A stretch of DNA of 56,385 bases, from NCBI GenBank assembly GCA_030262895.1, contig JAJSZW010000005.1, positions 1 to 56,385 of the forward strand. Direction: 5' to 3'. Position numbers and translations under genes: made by a program. The notes below the pieces were generated by a model. The model was not told where the DNA came from and did no database searches. It saw nothing but the letters and a program-made list of their open reading frames with translations. This document shows positions 20,408 through 30,366 of the stretch, piece after piece; position 1 is the first letter of the stretch; each line of letters begins with the position of its first letter. This DNA is from Deltaproteobacteria bacterium (lineage in GTDB: Bacteria > Desulfobacterota > Desulfobacteria > Desulfobacterales > ETH-SRB1).

Positions 20408-21106
20408 TTAAAGGTCGCGAAACATTTTTTCTTTTGCTATCTCTAAATAGTTGGAATCTTTATAGTCAGAAATAATTTTATTAAAAGCCTCAGCGCTTTT
20501 ATCTTTGTTTCCCATTACTGCGTAAAGCCGTCCTAAATTGAACAGAGCTTCATCTTTATTTGCATCATTAGATCCGGACATAATCATTTCGAGATATTGT
20601 GCAGCAGCATTGTAATCTTTTTTTCCTTCCTGAGAGTACGCAAGACCGCTCAATATAAGGTTTTTAACAAACGGATTGTTTTCAAAGTCTGAAAGGGCAT
20701 TATTATACAATTCCGTCGCTGCATCAAAATCACCAGCATTGTAACAGATATTTGCATACATAACCCTTGCTATTTTGGCGCTATCTTTTCCCCAGTTGTT
20801 TTCAATAATCTGATTAAAATCATTTGCCACTTCCTGGCAGGCTTTTACAGCTCCTTGTTCGGTTTTAATTTTTTCATGTTTGGCCAAACTGTTTGCAAGC
20901 ATAACGGAAGCTTTGCTTTCAGCGCTGTCTGAATAATAGTAGACTGAAGAACAGACTATTATTATAGCAAAAATCACTCCCACTGCAGATAACATTGGAA
21001 CTTTATATTTTGTTAAGAACCCAAGAAATTTTGCTGAGAAAGAGATAAATTTATCAGGTTCTTCAAGCTGTCGTTTCCTGGATCGGCTTACGCGTTTTTT
21101 CGCCAC
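20408..21106 (-). CDS. membrane-anchored TPR protein
   Basis: Basic N-terminus, one TM, TPR units (ALFNLGRLYAVMGNKDKSAEAFNKII). Confidence 0.7.
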   Translation of the reverse strand: MAKKRVSRSRKRQLEEPDKFISFSAKFLGFLTKYKVPMLSAVGVIFAIIIVCSSVYYYSDSAESKASVMLANSLAKHEKIKTEQGAVKACQEVANDFNQIIENNWGKDSAKIARVMYANICYNAGDFDAATELYNNALSDFENNPFVKNLILSGLAYSQEGKKDYNAAAQYLEMIMSGSNDANKDEALFNLGRLYAVMGNKDKSAEAFNKIISDYKDSNYLEIAKEKMFRDL

Positions 21107-21117
21107 AATTCCTCCCT

Positions 21118-21222
21118 TATAGACTTTCAGATAAATAATTTCACTGCGTTATCAGTCGTCGACGTATAACTAATACGCCTTCCTCCTTCCGGCCTTGTGA
21201 AATTAATTATCTGAAAGTCTAT
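21118..21222. repeat. inverted-repeat element, arms TATAGACTTTCAGATAAATAATTTCAC
   Basis: Left tatagactttcagataaataatttcac; right gtgaaattaattatctgaaagtctata. Confidence 0.85.
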
Positions 21223-21230
21223 ATTATGAT

Positions 21231-21692
21231 TTACCATACTAAAGACTTATGAATCCACCCCTTGTCTCCATCAGCATGCTGAACATGAATCCAGTTGCCT
21301 TTGCGCTTTAAGGTTTTAAATGGAACTCCTTTTTCAGTTGCAAATAAAATTTTATATTTTGTGCCTGGGCCTGATCGGACGTTACAGTTTTCTTTATTTG
21401 TAATAACTGACGGTATCTTGCGGACAAGAGACTTATGAATCCACCCCTTATCTCCCTCGAAATCACGAAAACGATACCAGCTACCTGACTTTTTCAGAAC
21501 AAGAATCGGATGATATTTTCCAATCTGCCACAGGATGTCATACTTTGTACCGGGGCCGGAGCGTATGTTGACTATAGAAGATGTAGCAGTCAGGCGTTCA
21601 GCTATGGCAATACTGCTGAAAATAATTAACAGAACTATTGAAACAGAAGCAATAGAACAAGCTTTTATCAGGACATAAGTTTTACTTCGCAT
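21231..21692 (-). CDS. exported protein with two bacterial SH3 domains
   Basis: Signal peptide; VNIRSGPGTKYDILWQIGKYHP and CNVRSGPGTKYKILFATEKG; two GDKGWIHKSLV. Confidence 0.85.
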   Translation of the reverse strand: MRSKTYVLIKACSIASVSIVLLIIFSSIAIAERLTATSSIVNIRSGPGTKYDILWQIGKYHPILVLKKSGSWYRFRDFEGDKGWIHKSLVRKIPSVITNKENCNVRSGPGTKYKILFATEKGVPFKTLKRKGNWIHVQHADGDKGWIHKSLVW

Positions 21693-22312
21693 ATTCCTTC
21701 GAGGTCTTTTTTAAATTTAACTGCATCTTCTTTTGATCCAACAATTGAATCAAAATGCATGGGGATTGCAATCTCAGGTTTCAGGCGTTTTGCTGCCTCA
21801 ACAGCTTCTTCAGCGGTCATCACATAAGTGCCCGAAACCGGCAGCAAGGCGATATCAGCTTCAAATTTGTCCATTTCAGGGATAAGGTCTGTATCTCCGG
21901 CATGATAAATCCGGATTCCATCAATAGTTATAATAAAGCCTAACCATCCATTGATTTTTGGATGAAAAGCCTTGTTGGTATTGTAAGCTTCGACCGCTTC
22001 GATATCGATTCCAGAGACATTTATTTTGTCTCCTGGTTTTACAACTCTGACATCACCTGAAAGTTTTTTGGCTGATTCTGCTTCAGTAACGATTACAGTG
22101 CCTGGTTTTATTGTTTTATCAATATCGTCAATTGAACAATGATCATAGTGAGAATGCGTAATCAGGATTATATCTGCGGGCACGACTTCTTTTATCTGAA
22201 ATGGATCAATGACAATTATTTTGTCATGCGCATTTATTGCGAATCCGGCATGTCCAAGCCATTTAATATTTTTCAGCATGTTGTGTGGCATGTCTATCCC
22301 CCAACGGTTCAC
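21668..22312 (-). CDS. metallo-beta-lactamase-fold hydrolase (UPF0173-like)
   Basis: WLGHAGFAI; THSHYDHCS; YHAGDTDLIPEM; IPMHFDSI. Confidence 0.85.
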   Translation of the reverse strand: MNRWGIDMPHNMLKNIKWLGHAGFAINAHDKIIVIDPFQIKEVVPADIILITHSHYDHCSIDDIDKTIKPGTVIVTEAESAKKLSGDVRVVKPGDKINVSGIDIEAVEAYNTNKAFHPKINGWLGFIITIDGIRIYHAGDTDLIPEMDKFEADIALLPVSGTYVMTAEEAVEAAKRLKPEIAIPMHFDSIVGSKEDAVKFKKDLEGICEVKLMS

Positions 22313-22353
22313 AGTTTTGTTTTGATCAACAGTTAACTGTAAACCGTGAACCG
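22303..22353. repeat. CGGTTCACAGTT / AACCGTGAACCG inverted repeat
   Basis: acggttcacagtt...aactgtaaaccgtgaaccg. Confidence 0.65.
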
Positions 22354-22359
22354 TTTTTA

Positions 22360-22998
22360 TTATGTATTATAAAACAAAAGTGCAGGCAATTCAACACAGG
22401 TTAGTTTGTTGCCGTAAACCGCGCCGGTATCAATTCCTATTTTGTTGGGCTCTACCAATGGTTCCTTATAAGGTGTATGCCCAAAAACAACTATTTTCCC
22501 AAAATCAAAATCCGAGTGTACGAAATCTTTACGTATCCAGAGAAAATCTGCAGGATCCTGCATTTCGAGCGGGATGTTTTCTCTAAGCCCTGCATGCACG
22601 AATATATAATTATCACTTTCATAATAAAGTGAGAGTGATTCAAAAAAATCAAGATGTTCTTGAGGTATCGGAGGGGAACCGGTCGTCCGGCTTTTTTTCA
22701 TGTAGCTTTCCAGAGTCGGCCGTCCTCCATTTATTAGATATGTAAGCCTGTCTTTTCCTGAAAGATATTTTTCCAGCATCTCCTCGTGGTTTCCTTTTAA
22801 AAATATAATTTTTTGAAAATGCTTTTTTAAATCAATGAGATATTCAACAACATCAAAAGAACTGTGACCTCTGTCAATATAATCTCCCAAGAATAACAGG
22901 ATATCATTATTGCGATCTATCTTAATTTTATCCATAAGTGCACACAGCTTGTCAAAACATCCATGGATGTCCCCTATGGCAAATATTTTTTCCATCAA
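22360..22998 (-). CDS. serine/threonine-type metallophosphoesterase
   Basis: IGDIHGCFDKL; FLGDYIDRG; FLKGNHEEM; VFGHTP. Confidence 0.9.
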   Translation of the reverse strand: MMEKIFAIGDIHGCFDKLCALMDKIKIDRNNDILLFLGDYIDRGHSSFDVVEYLIDLKKHFQKIIFLKGNHEEMLEKYLSGKDRLTYLINGGRPTLESYMKKSRTTGSPPIPQEHLDFFESLSLYYESDNYIFVHAGLRENIPLEMQDPADFLWIRKDFVHSDFDFGKIVVFGHTPYKEPLVEPNKIGIDTGAVYGNKLTCVELPALLFYNT

Positions 22999-23002
22999 CC
23001 CC

Positions 23003-25198
23003 TTAGGTTAAACCTAAAATCTTTCCACCCTGATAGATACAAAAGGCTGCCGCCCAGGCTATAGAAGTGTTGTAAACTATGCTGAACAAAGTCCATTTCA
23101 GGGAACCGGTTTCCCTGCGTATTGTTGCTATTGTTGCGACACAAGGAAGATATAACAATACAAAGATCATTAATGAAAGTGCGGAAAGAGACGTCATTTC
23201 AGAAGCTAAAAGTGTGTTCTTGAGAGCATCCGGCTCATCTGCTTCTTCGGCAGTATAAAGTATTCCCAAGGTACTTACTACGATTTCTTTTGCAACAAAA
23301 CCGGTAAGAAGCGCTACACTGCCACGCCAGTCTATTCCAATGGGAGCAAATACAGGGGCTATGGTTTTTCCAATGCTGCCCATGAAAGATTTTTCAGCTT
23401 TTTCAGCTTTTTCAGCCAGTTTAAGTTTTGTAATCGCGGCATTTTTTTGTTTTTCTATCTGTTTCTTTTCATAATCATCGGCATTTGAATATTTGTCCAT
23501 AAAGGACGTATTGATCTTGTTTATTTCTTTATTATAATCCATTGAATAGTTTATATTGCGTGGAAAAGCTGTGAGCATCCACACAATAACCGAGCCAACA
23601 AGAATAATGCCCCCCATTTTTTTCAGGAACATCTTGCTCCTGTCCCACATATGGATGATAAGGCTTTTTATCATTGGAACCCTGTATGGGGGCAGTTCCA
23701 TCACAAATGGAGCATCAGCACCTTTAAATAGTGTAGAACGGAATAAGCGTCCGGTTATAATTGAGAGAATAATGCCGGTAATATAGATTAAAAATATTAC
23801 AGTTCCTGCTCTGGCGCTGAAAAAGGTACCGGCAAGCAGAATATATATTGGCAGTTTGGCTGAACAAGACATAAAGGGAGTTATTAGTATTGTAAGGATT
23901 CTGTCTTTATTGCTCTCAAGAGTGCGGGTTGCCATGATTGCCGGGACACTACAGCCAAAGCCCATGAGCATGGGGATAAAGGATTTGCCGTGCAGCCCTA
24001 TAAGATGCATTATCTTATCCATCAGAAAAGCCGCTCTTGCCATATAGCCTGTATCTTCAAAAATTGCGATAAATAAGAAAAGTATCAGAATATTTGGAAG
24101 AAAAATTATAACGCTTCCAACACCTGCTATTATTCCGTTTAAGAGAAGATCTTTAAAAAGACTATCAGGAAGAAAGAGTTCTAATATTGCCGACAACCAG
24201 TTGACTCCGCTGTCTATCCATTCCATTGGATAGGATCCAACAACAAAAGTCGTCTGGAACATAATCCATATAAAGAGTATAAAGATAGGGAACCCGACAA
24301 ATCTGTTCGTAAGGACAAGGTCAACGTTCCTTGAAGTGTCTATGCGCCGTTTTGTTGATTTTGTTACAACCTCCTTTATGATTCCGGCGATAAATCCATA
24401 TCGTTCATCTGTCATTACTATTTCAGGATCATCATCAAAACGGTCCAAAAGATGCTTGCGATGCGTCTCGACTTCCCGAAAAATTTCCAGGCTTTTATTT
24501 CCGATTTTTTGACGAATGCGTTCTCTAACGATTTTGTCATTTTCGAGAAGCTTTATAGCTGTCCATCTTATATTATAAGGAAGATTTTGTTCTATGCGTT
24601 CTTCGATGAAGCCTTGAAGTTTTGAGATGGAGTTTTCAATATCGTTGCTGTATTTGACCTTGCGTTTTTGGGAGATCTTTGATTTTGACCCGGCCAATTT
24701 TATGGCCACTTTCAGCAAGCTGTCAATACCTGTATTTTTGTTTCCTATTGTGAAAACTACCGGGACATCTAGAAGCTCAGACAGCTTATCGGCATCAATT
24801 TTGGTTCCTCGTGAAGTTGCAAGGTCGGCCATATTCAGGGCAAATAAGACCTTGCAGTCAAGTTCTCTTAACTGCGTAGCCAGGTAAAGGCTGCGTTCAA
24901 GGTTGGATGCGTCAATTATATCGATAACAACATCCGGGGACTCTTCAAGAACAAAATCCCGTGCAACAATTTCTTCTATGGAAAAAGGGGTTAAACTATA
25001 AGTTCCGGGAAGATCGATAATTTTAAGATCATGCCCGAATTTACTTACAGAACCTTCTTTCTTTTCAACCGTAACACCCGGCCAGTTTCCTACCTTTTGT
25101 CTTGTTCCGGTAATGTTATTGAATATTGTTGTTTTGCCTGAATTTGGGTTTCCTGCAAGGGCTATTGTAATACTCTTTTTGTGCATTAGTTTGGGCAT
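23003..25198 (-). CDS. feoB: ferrous iron transport protein B
   Basis: GNPNSGKTTIFN; G-domain DLPGTYSL; FGCSVPAIMATRTLE; 731 aa. Confidence 0.96.
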   Translation of the reverse strand: MPKLMHKKSITIALAGNPNSGKTTIFNNITGTRQKVGNWPGVTVEKKEGSVSKFGHDLKIIDLPGTYSLTPFSIEEIVARDFVLEESPDVVIDIIDASNLERSLYLATQLRELDCKVLFALNMADLATSRGTKIDADKLSELLDVPVVFTIGNKNTGIDSLLKVAIKLAGSKSKISQKRKVKYSNDIENSISKLQGFIEERIEQNLPYNIRWTAIKLLENDKIVRERIRQKIGNKSLEIFREVETHRKHLLDRFDDDPEIVMTDERYGFIAGIIKEVVTKSTKRRIDTSRNVDLVLTNRFVGFPIFILFIWIMFQTTFVVGSYPMEWIDSGVNWLSAILELFLPDSLFKDLLLNGIIAGVGSVIIFLPNILILFLFIAIFEDTGYMARAAFLMDKIMHLIGLHGKSFIPMLMGFGCSVPAIMATRTLESNKDRILTILITPFMSCSAKLPIYILLAGTFFSARAGTVIFLIYITGIILSIITGRLFRSTLFKGADAPFVMELPPYRVPMIKSLIIHMWDRSKMFLKKMGGIILVGSVIVWMLTAFPRNINYSMDYNKEINKINTSFMDKYSNADDYEKKQIEKQKNAAITKLKLAEKAEKAEKSFMGSIGKTIAPVFAPIGIDWRGSVALLTGFVAKEIVVSTLGILYTAEEADEPDALKNTLLASEMTSLSALSLMIFVLLYLPCVATIATIRRETGSLKWTLFSIVYNTSIAWAAAFCIYQGGKILGLT

Positions 25199-25282
25199 GG
25201 TTCTAACTTCTTTTGATTATTGTCGATTTGTGGAATCGCTTCGCTCTGTCTTTTTGTTATAAAATTAATAGAATACCTTCAA

Positions 25283-25525
25283 TCAACAATCGACAATCAT
25301 CAATCTATCGACGGTTATATTTGCAGCTTCTTCAACCCGAAGGGATATATGATACCCCTTAATAATCAGTTCAAGCGGATCTTTCAAAGGTGCATATTTT
25401 TCTACGTAAATTTTTGTTCCCTTGGTTAGTCCCATTTCAAGCACCCTTCTGCGCAAGGCTCCATTATTACCTTTTACATGGACAATTATTCCAGTTTGCC
25501 CCTCTTTCATTTCGCTTAACAACAT
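25283..25525 (-). CDS. feoA: FeoA domain protein
   Basis: MLLSEMKEGQTGIIVHVKGNNGALRRRVLEMGLTKGTKIYVEKYAPLKDPLEL; start moved out of the repeat. Confidence 0.85.
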   Translation of the reverse strand: MLLSEMKEGQTGIIVHVKGNNGALRRRVLEMGLTKGTKIYVEKYAPLKDPLELIIKGYHISLRVEEAANITVDRLMIVDC

Positions 25526-25548
25526 TATAAAAATCCCTTCAGGCAAAA

Positions 25549-25706
25549 TCCGAATATCGAAATCCGAAACTCGAAACAAATCCGAATACCAAATTAAAAA
25601 ATGACCAAAACTAAGTAATTGGGAATCGGTGGTTTTTTGTTATTGGAGCATTTGCATTTTTGTCATTGTTTCGTATTTCGTGCTTCGGATTTCGAATTTC
25701 TGGCCG
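25549..25706. repeat. inverted-repeat element with CGAAATCCGAAACTCGAAAC-type arms
   Basis: ccgaatatcgaaatccgaaactcgaaac ... gtttcgtatttcgtgcttcggatttcgaa. Confidence 0.65.
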
Positions 25707-25736
25707 AAAAACAGGAGGTTTTCGGTCAGCTACTAA

Positions 25737-26414
25737 TTAGCTAATCGTCTGAACAATTATTTTCTGCGCCAGTCCGTGTCCGATAGCGTAACGGTTGCAA
25801 TCTAAAGCTATAACCATCTGTCCATGTCCGCTGTTGGTAATGACATCAATCTCGTCTCCAATTCTCAGCCCCATGCTTAATAAGCGCATGCGTGCAGTTG
25901 ATCCTCCGGTAAAATCTTTGATTATGAGTCGTTCACCCTGTTTTGCCACTACAAGGGGCATAAGTTTTAAATGGTCTTTAAGACATTCTGAACAAATACC
26001 ATAGATTTCCAGCTTATGCTGGAGCATGTGGAAACCATAAGCACGGGACACTTGTGTTTGTAAATTTTCAATCTTTTCGTTTTGGAACTCAATAATTTTT
26101 TTGCATTTTGTGCAGATCATATGATCGTGATGCTGGCAGAGATGCCTGTGCTCATACCGTACAGGTCCGCTATTAAATCTGATTTTCTGGGCAAAACCGA
26201 AGCGGCATATAAGTTTAAGCGTTTCCCTGACAAAGTCGGAGTCTAATTCATATCCCTTTTCTTTAAGAAGCGGAATTATTTCATTCACGGTAAGGTGATG
26301 TTCGGTTTGCAGAAAGACTTCAAGTACCTTGAATCTATCTTCAAAATCAGAAATATTTTCTTGCTTAAAAAGTTTTTTGAACTGTTCCTTTTCGTGGTTG
26401 TGAACTTGCTTCAT
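25737..26414 (-). CDS. Fur-family regulator fused to a C-terminal FeoA domain
   Basis: Fur-like YEHRHLCQHHDHMICTKCKKIIEF and CSEC; then FeoA-like GERLIIKDFTGGSTARMRLLSMGLRIGDEIDV. Confidence 0.85.
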   Translation of the reverse strand: MKQVHNHEKEQFKKLFKQENISDFEDRFKVLEVFLQTEHHLTVNEIIPLLKEKGYELDSDFVRETLKLICRFGFAQKIRFNSGPVRYEHRHLCQHHDHMICTKCKKIIEFQNEKIENLQTQVSRAYGFHMLQHKLEIYGICSECLKDHLKLMPLVVAKQGERLIIKDFTGGSTARMRLLSMGLRIGDEIDVITNSGHGQMVIALDCNRYAIGHGLAQKIIVQTIS

Positions 26415-26520
26415 GTTAATTCCTGATTGAGAATGATTTTCAACAATAATGCTGGATTAAGTGGTTGTCTATAAGGCTTTTTAAATGCTTTTGTATGAAG
26501 AAGATAATCATGTTTGTGAT

Positions 26521-26766
26521 TTATCCGGAGTGGCCTGGTATTTCATAAGTAGTACATGAGCCGCTCGAGCAAGTCCTTGTTGTGGCGCTGGGTTTATTGC
26601 TGGAATCAGAGCTGTCTCCCATTGCAAAATTAGTAGAGCTGATGATTCGTTCAAAATCCTCTGATTTACATTCGGGACATTTAAGTTCAACTTCCTCATC
26701 GTTATTCATAACAAGCATCTCAAAATAGGCCTGACATTTTAGACACTTAAATTCATATATAGGCAT
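26521..26766 (-). CDS. FmdB-type zinc ribbon protein
   Basis: MPIYEFKCLKCQAYFEML...LKCPECKSEDFERI. Confidence 0.85.
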   Translation of the reverse strand: MPIYEFKCLKCQAYFEMLVMNNDEEVELKCPECKSEDFERIISSTNFAMGDSSDSSNKPSATTRTCSSGSCTTYEIPGHSG

Positions 26767-26850
26767 TTTTTACTCCTTGAAAATTTGTTTACTATTTCAA
26801 CGGTCGTTGAGTTAAAAACTCCTCAATTTTTGACCTAATTACAGTTTAAG

Positions 26851-26990
26851 GTAACGGTTCAGCCACTAAGTCACCAAGACACAAAGAAGGGATATGATTG
26901 ATAAATTTCGAAAAATTTCCAAATTATGAATTTTAAGAAAAATATATTTTATATCTTGGTGCCTTAGTGTCTTTGTGGCTGAACTATTTC
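26851..26990. repeat. Family D inverted-repeat element copy 3
   Basis: gtaacggttcagccactaagtcaccaagacac ... ggtgccttagtgtctttgtggctgaactatttc. Confidence 0.85.
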
Positions 26991-27589
26991 AGTTTAAGAT
27001 ATTTTAACAGGGCATTTTTTACGGTTGAGGCGTTTTTTTGAGCTATATTTTTACCGCTGTCAATAATAATTTCTGCAAGAGGGTTTTCTTCGTATGGAAT
27101 ATCAACCCCTATCACTTTGCCCAAATCTTCAAACTTTGAGCCCTTTTGCTTTCTTTCCAAAGCCCGAAGGTACATTTGCGAAACAATATGACCATTTTTG
27201 CGTTTAGATTCCCGTTCTATACATACTGAAAGAGGGCATTTTATCATTACCTCCGCAAAACGCTTGATTTTTTTTCTGGCATTATCACGGTATAATTGTT
27301 TATGAGCGGTGGCATCTATTATGACATTAATCCCATTTTGCACATTTTCCGTTGCAAGATCAACCAGTTTTTTATAGATAAAATCACGTTCGCTATCAGT
27401 ATATTCCGGTTTATTAACATATTTTTTTCGTATTGCATCAAGCTCAATTCGTTTACAGGTTATTCCTTCATCAGCCAGCATATCATATACAAGCTTTGAT
27501 ATTTCACTTTTGCCTGAGCCAGGAAGCCCTGTAAACCATACAGCCCAGCCTTTAGCGAGCCCTTTATTCGAGATATTTGTTGATTTCAT
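26984..27589 (-). CDS. adenylyl-sulfate kinase-like P-loop kinase
   Basis: VWFTGLPGSGKSEISKLV; diverged IELDAIRKK and IIDATAHKQLYRDNAR. Confidence 0.7.
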   Translation of the reverse strand: MKSTNISNKGLAKGWAVWFTGLPGSGKSEISKLVYDMLADEGITCKRIELDAIRKKYVNKPEYTDSERDFIYKKLVDLATENVQNGINVIIDATAHKQLYRDNARKKIKRFAEVMIKCPLSVCIERESKRKNGHIVSQMYLRALERKQKGSKFEDLGKVIGVDIPYEENPLAEIIIDSGKNIAQKNASTVKNALLKYLKLK

Positions 27590-28658
27590 CTATATTCATT
27601 GTATCTGTTGCCAAAATATTTCTTGTGAAGTTAAAAAGCTTTATGCGTACATCTACAGGATGGTTTGGATACCATTCAGGAGAAGCTATTACAAGACATC
27701 TGAAAGCATAAAAAGGTTGAATAACTTTAAAAATTTCCTGATCTTTTGTCTTTTCCAGATAGGTTTCTATAAAAATATCGTGCAGTTTTTTATATTCACC
27801 ATATAATTTGCCGTGCTTTAAGAGAGAATAAAGCAGATAATTGATACTCAATGTGGAAACATCATCAGCAGCCTCCCCGTATTCTCCCCTGCTTCGATCA
27901 AATGTTGAAAAATCTGTTCCTTCTCTAAATTTGATATTCCACGGATGAAAATCACCGTGTTCACGGCACAGGCGGTGGGTATATTGTTTTAGCTTCCAGC
28001 GCCATTCAACGCAACGCTTTTCAATATCACAAAAAGCAGCATCTGAGAAAAATTCATAATTTCCCGGGTATCCATCAACAATTCCCATTATGCATTCGCC
28101 ATGCCCAAGAAGCTCTCTGACTTTTCTTGTATAAAGCTCGGGCTCATTTTTTTTTTCGCTGTGAATTTCAGCCAGATACTCGCCAAGCGTTTTTGCCCTT
28201 TCTATATCAAGGTCGGTTAGGGTCTCAGTTTTAAGGCGCTTTAAATCTAAAAAGTAGTCAGTTCCTTCGACTTTTTCCGTGAGTAAAAAAAAGATGTTTG
28301 CATCTCGAACAGAATGAGCTGTCCCTTCAGGGTTGAAATATCCGACATCCAGGGGATGGGCGTGTTTGGGAAGGCGTTGGCCGGCATCATACTGAAACAT
28401 CAAAACGTTAGCTCTGTCCCACAAATACTGGTGGCCGTATTTATCTTTTCGCATTGTAGAAAATATGACCGAGTGGTCTTTACCTTCTTTGCGAAATGTA
28501 ACCAGAAATGTATCTCCATAGCCCAACTTTTTTATTGTATCAGTAAAGCTTCCAAGTTTTTTGACTCCAAGAATTTCAACTTTTCCGCTAAAACGTTCTT
28601 CCAGATATTTTTTTATCGCATCTGTCTTAACAGGAATATTTATCAGTTTATCAATCAT
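27564..28658 (-). CDS. APH/choline-kinase-like phosphotransferase
   Basis: HGDFHPWNI catalytic loop, FDRSRGEYGEAADDV. Confidence 0.75.
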   Translation of the reverse strand: MIDKLINIPVKTDAIKKYLEERFSGKVEILGVKKLGSFTDTIKKLGYGDTFLVTFRKEGKDHSVIFSTMRKDKYGHQYLWDRANVLMFQYDAGQRLPKHAHPLDVGYFNPEGTAHSVRDANIFFLLTEKVEGTDYFLDLKRLKTETLTDLDIERAKTLGEYLAEIHSEKKNEPELYTRKVRELLGHGECIMGIVDGYPGNYEFFSDAAFCDIEKRCVEWRWKLKQYTHRLCREHGDFHPWNIKFREGTDFSTFDRSRGEYGEAADDVSTLSINYLLYSLLKHGKLYGEYKKLHDIFIETYLEKTKDQEIFKVIQPFYAFRCLVIASPEWYPNHPVDVRIKLFNFTRNILATDTMNIDEINKYLE

Positions 28659-28697
28659 TTTCTTCTCTCATCTGGTAACTGGGGCTCCTTGAGTCCC

Positions 28698-28889
28698 TTA
28701 AGCAGAGCGCTTAGATCGGAGACCTGAGGTTTTTCGTTTTTTGAAGGCATTTCTTAACTCAATAAGTGCTCGTATTGTATTATCATTTGCTCGAAGGCGT
28801 TCTTCAGGTGTCATTTTTAAAAACATTTCAACTAAACCTTTATCTACCCCGATTTGCATATTCTTTTGCTTATCGCTATGTTGCACCAT
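28698..28889 (-). CDS. small charged protein of unknown function
   Basis: 63 aa, co-directional and upstream of the kinase pair; helical, EERLRANDNTIRALIELRNAFKKRK. Confidence 0.45.
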   Translation of the reverse strand: MVQHSDKQKNMQIGVDKGLVEMFLKMTPEERLRANDNTIRALIELRNAFKKRKTSGLRSKRSA

Positions 28890-29076
28890 TTCGACTATCT
28901 TCCCTCACGTCACTCATTTGGCTGAATTGTAGATGTTATACGATATACCTTATTTCACCCGCCCGTATAACGCAAAACTGAGAGGCTGGGCAACGATAAA
29001 CAAACCTATGATAAAGATAAAAACTTTTGATTCAGACATGCCTCTCCAAAAACGGCACGGCTTTGCCCAGTTCCTC

Positions 29077-29229
29077 TCAAGCGCCTTGTTTGCCGTTCTT
29101 CATTTGTATTGCTTCCATGGCTTTTTTGCTTAGCTCTTCAACGGATTCGTCAGGCCAAAGGTCTCTTTGCCGCTTTGTATAATAAAAAAAATAAACTATC
29201 CCAAGGCCTGTAAACAGATAAAATAAACG
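29077..29229 (-). pseudogene. startless remnant of a small membrane protein
   Basis: In-frame after the Fic stop: RLFYLFTGLGIVYFFYYTKRQRDLWPDESVEELSKKAMEAIQMKNGKQGA*, no ATG/GTG/TTG start before the TM segment. Confidence 0.4.
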
Positions 29230-30366
29230 TTATTTAAATAGTTTAATATATTCTTTAAACAAATAAAATTTACCTCTTTTTGCACCTGTAATTTCTTCAA
29301 TTATACAAAGCTCTTCCATTTCATCTATTAATTTATAAACAGTTGGAAATGAAAGATTAGTAAGTTCTTTTGCTTTTTGAGCGTTAAGAATGGGACGTTG
29401 AAACAAATAATTAATAATTGTCTGTGCATTATTTGATCGAACTCCAAGCTTTTGAAGTTTGCTATCAACTTCTTTTTGCAATTTAAGGATGCTATCAAAT
29501 GTCTTGATACTATTTTGTGCTGTTTCAATAACTCCAACAAGAAAAAATTTGCACCATTGTGTTAAGTCATTTTTCTCACGAACACGTGTTAAGTTGTCAT
29601 AATACAAAGTTCTATTTCTTTCAAAAAAATCAGATAAATATAAAACAGGCTTTTTTAAAAGTCCTTTTTCGACAAGATAAAGAGTGATTATTAAACGTCC
29701 TGCACGTCCATTCCCATCTAAAAAGGGGTGAATTGTTTCAAACTGATAATGTATTAATGCTATTTTTAATAAGTCTGGAAAATTATGTTCGTCATTATGT
29801 GCAAATTTTTCCAAATCTCCCATATATTCGTTTACTGTAGTATGTGATGGGGGAACAAATGTCGCATCATTTATACTTGCCCCACCAATCCAGTTTTGAC
29901 TGTTTCTAAATTCACCGGGCAGTTTGTGTTTTCCTCGAACTCCTTTTAGTAAAATTTGATGGGTTTCCTTTATTAGCCTTGAGGAAAACGGGAGTTTTTC
30001 CAAGGTAGTGATCGCTGTATTTAGCGCTAAAATGTAGTTTTGAACCTCTTCCCAGTCATCTCTCTTTTCTTCATTGACATCTTCTTTATCTAATAAAGCT
30101 TCTTCAATATTGGTTTTTGTTCCTTCAATTTTATTTGATTGAGATGCTTCTTTCAATACGTGCATACTAATGAATAAATCAATATTAGGAATATATTCGG
30201 AATACATATCAAGGCGACCTAATTGCCTGTCGGCTTGGCTTAAAAGATTTATTAACTCCATGTTCCCAACATTCCATTTCCTATTGATTTTATCGGGCTG
30301 GAAGCTTTTATGCGTGCCTTGATTTATATATTGACCTGCTTTAAAATTTCTCACTAATCGCTCCAT
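29230..30366 (-). CDS. Fic family protein
   Basis: HPFLDGNGRAGR Fic motif; inhibitory-like EGTKTNIEEALL; C-terminal winged-helix-like region. Confidence 0.92.
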   Translation of the reverse strand: MERLVRNFKAGQYINQGTHKSFQPDKINRKWNVGNMELINLLSQADRQLGRLDMYSEYIPNIDLFISMHVLKEASQSNKIEGTKTNIEEALLDKEDVNEEKRDDWEEVQNYILALNTAITTLEKLPFSSRLIKETHQILLKGVRGKHKLPGEFRNSQNWIGGASINDATFVPPSHTTVNEYMGDLEKFAHNDEHNFPDLLKIALIHYQFETIHPFLDGNGRAGRLIITLYLVEKGLLKKPVLYLSDFFERNRTLYYDNLTRVREKNDLTQWCKFFLVGVIETAQNSIKTFDSILKLQKEVDSKLQKLGVRSNNAQTIINYLFQRPILNAQKAKELTNLSFPTVYKLIDEMEELCIIEEITGAKRGKFYLFKEYIKLFK

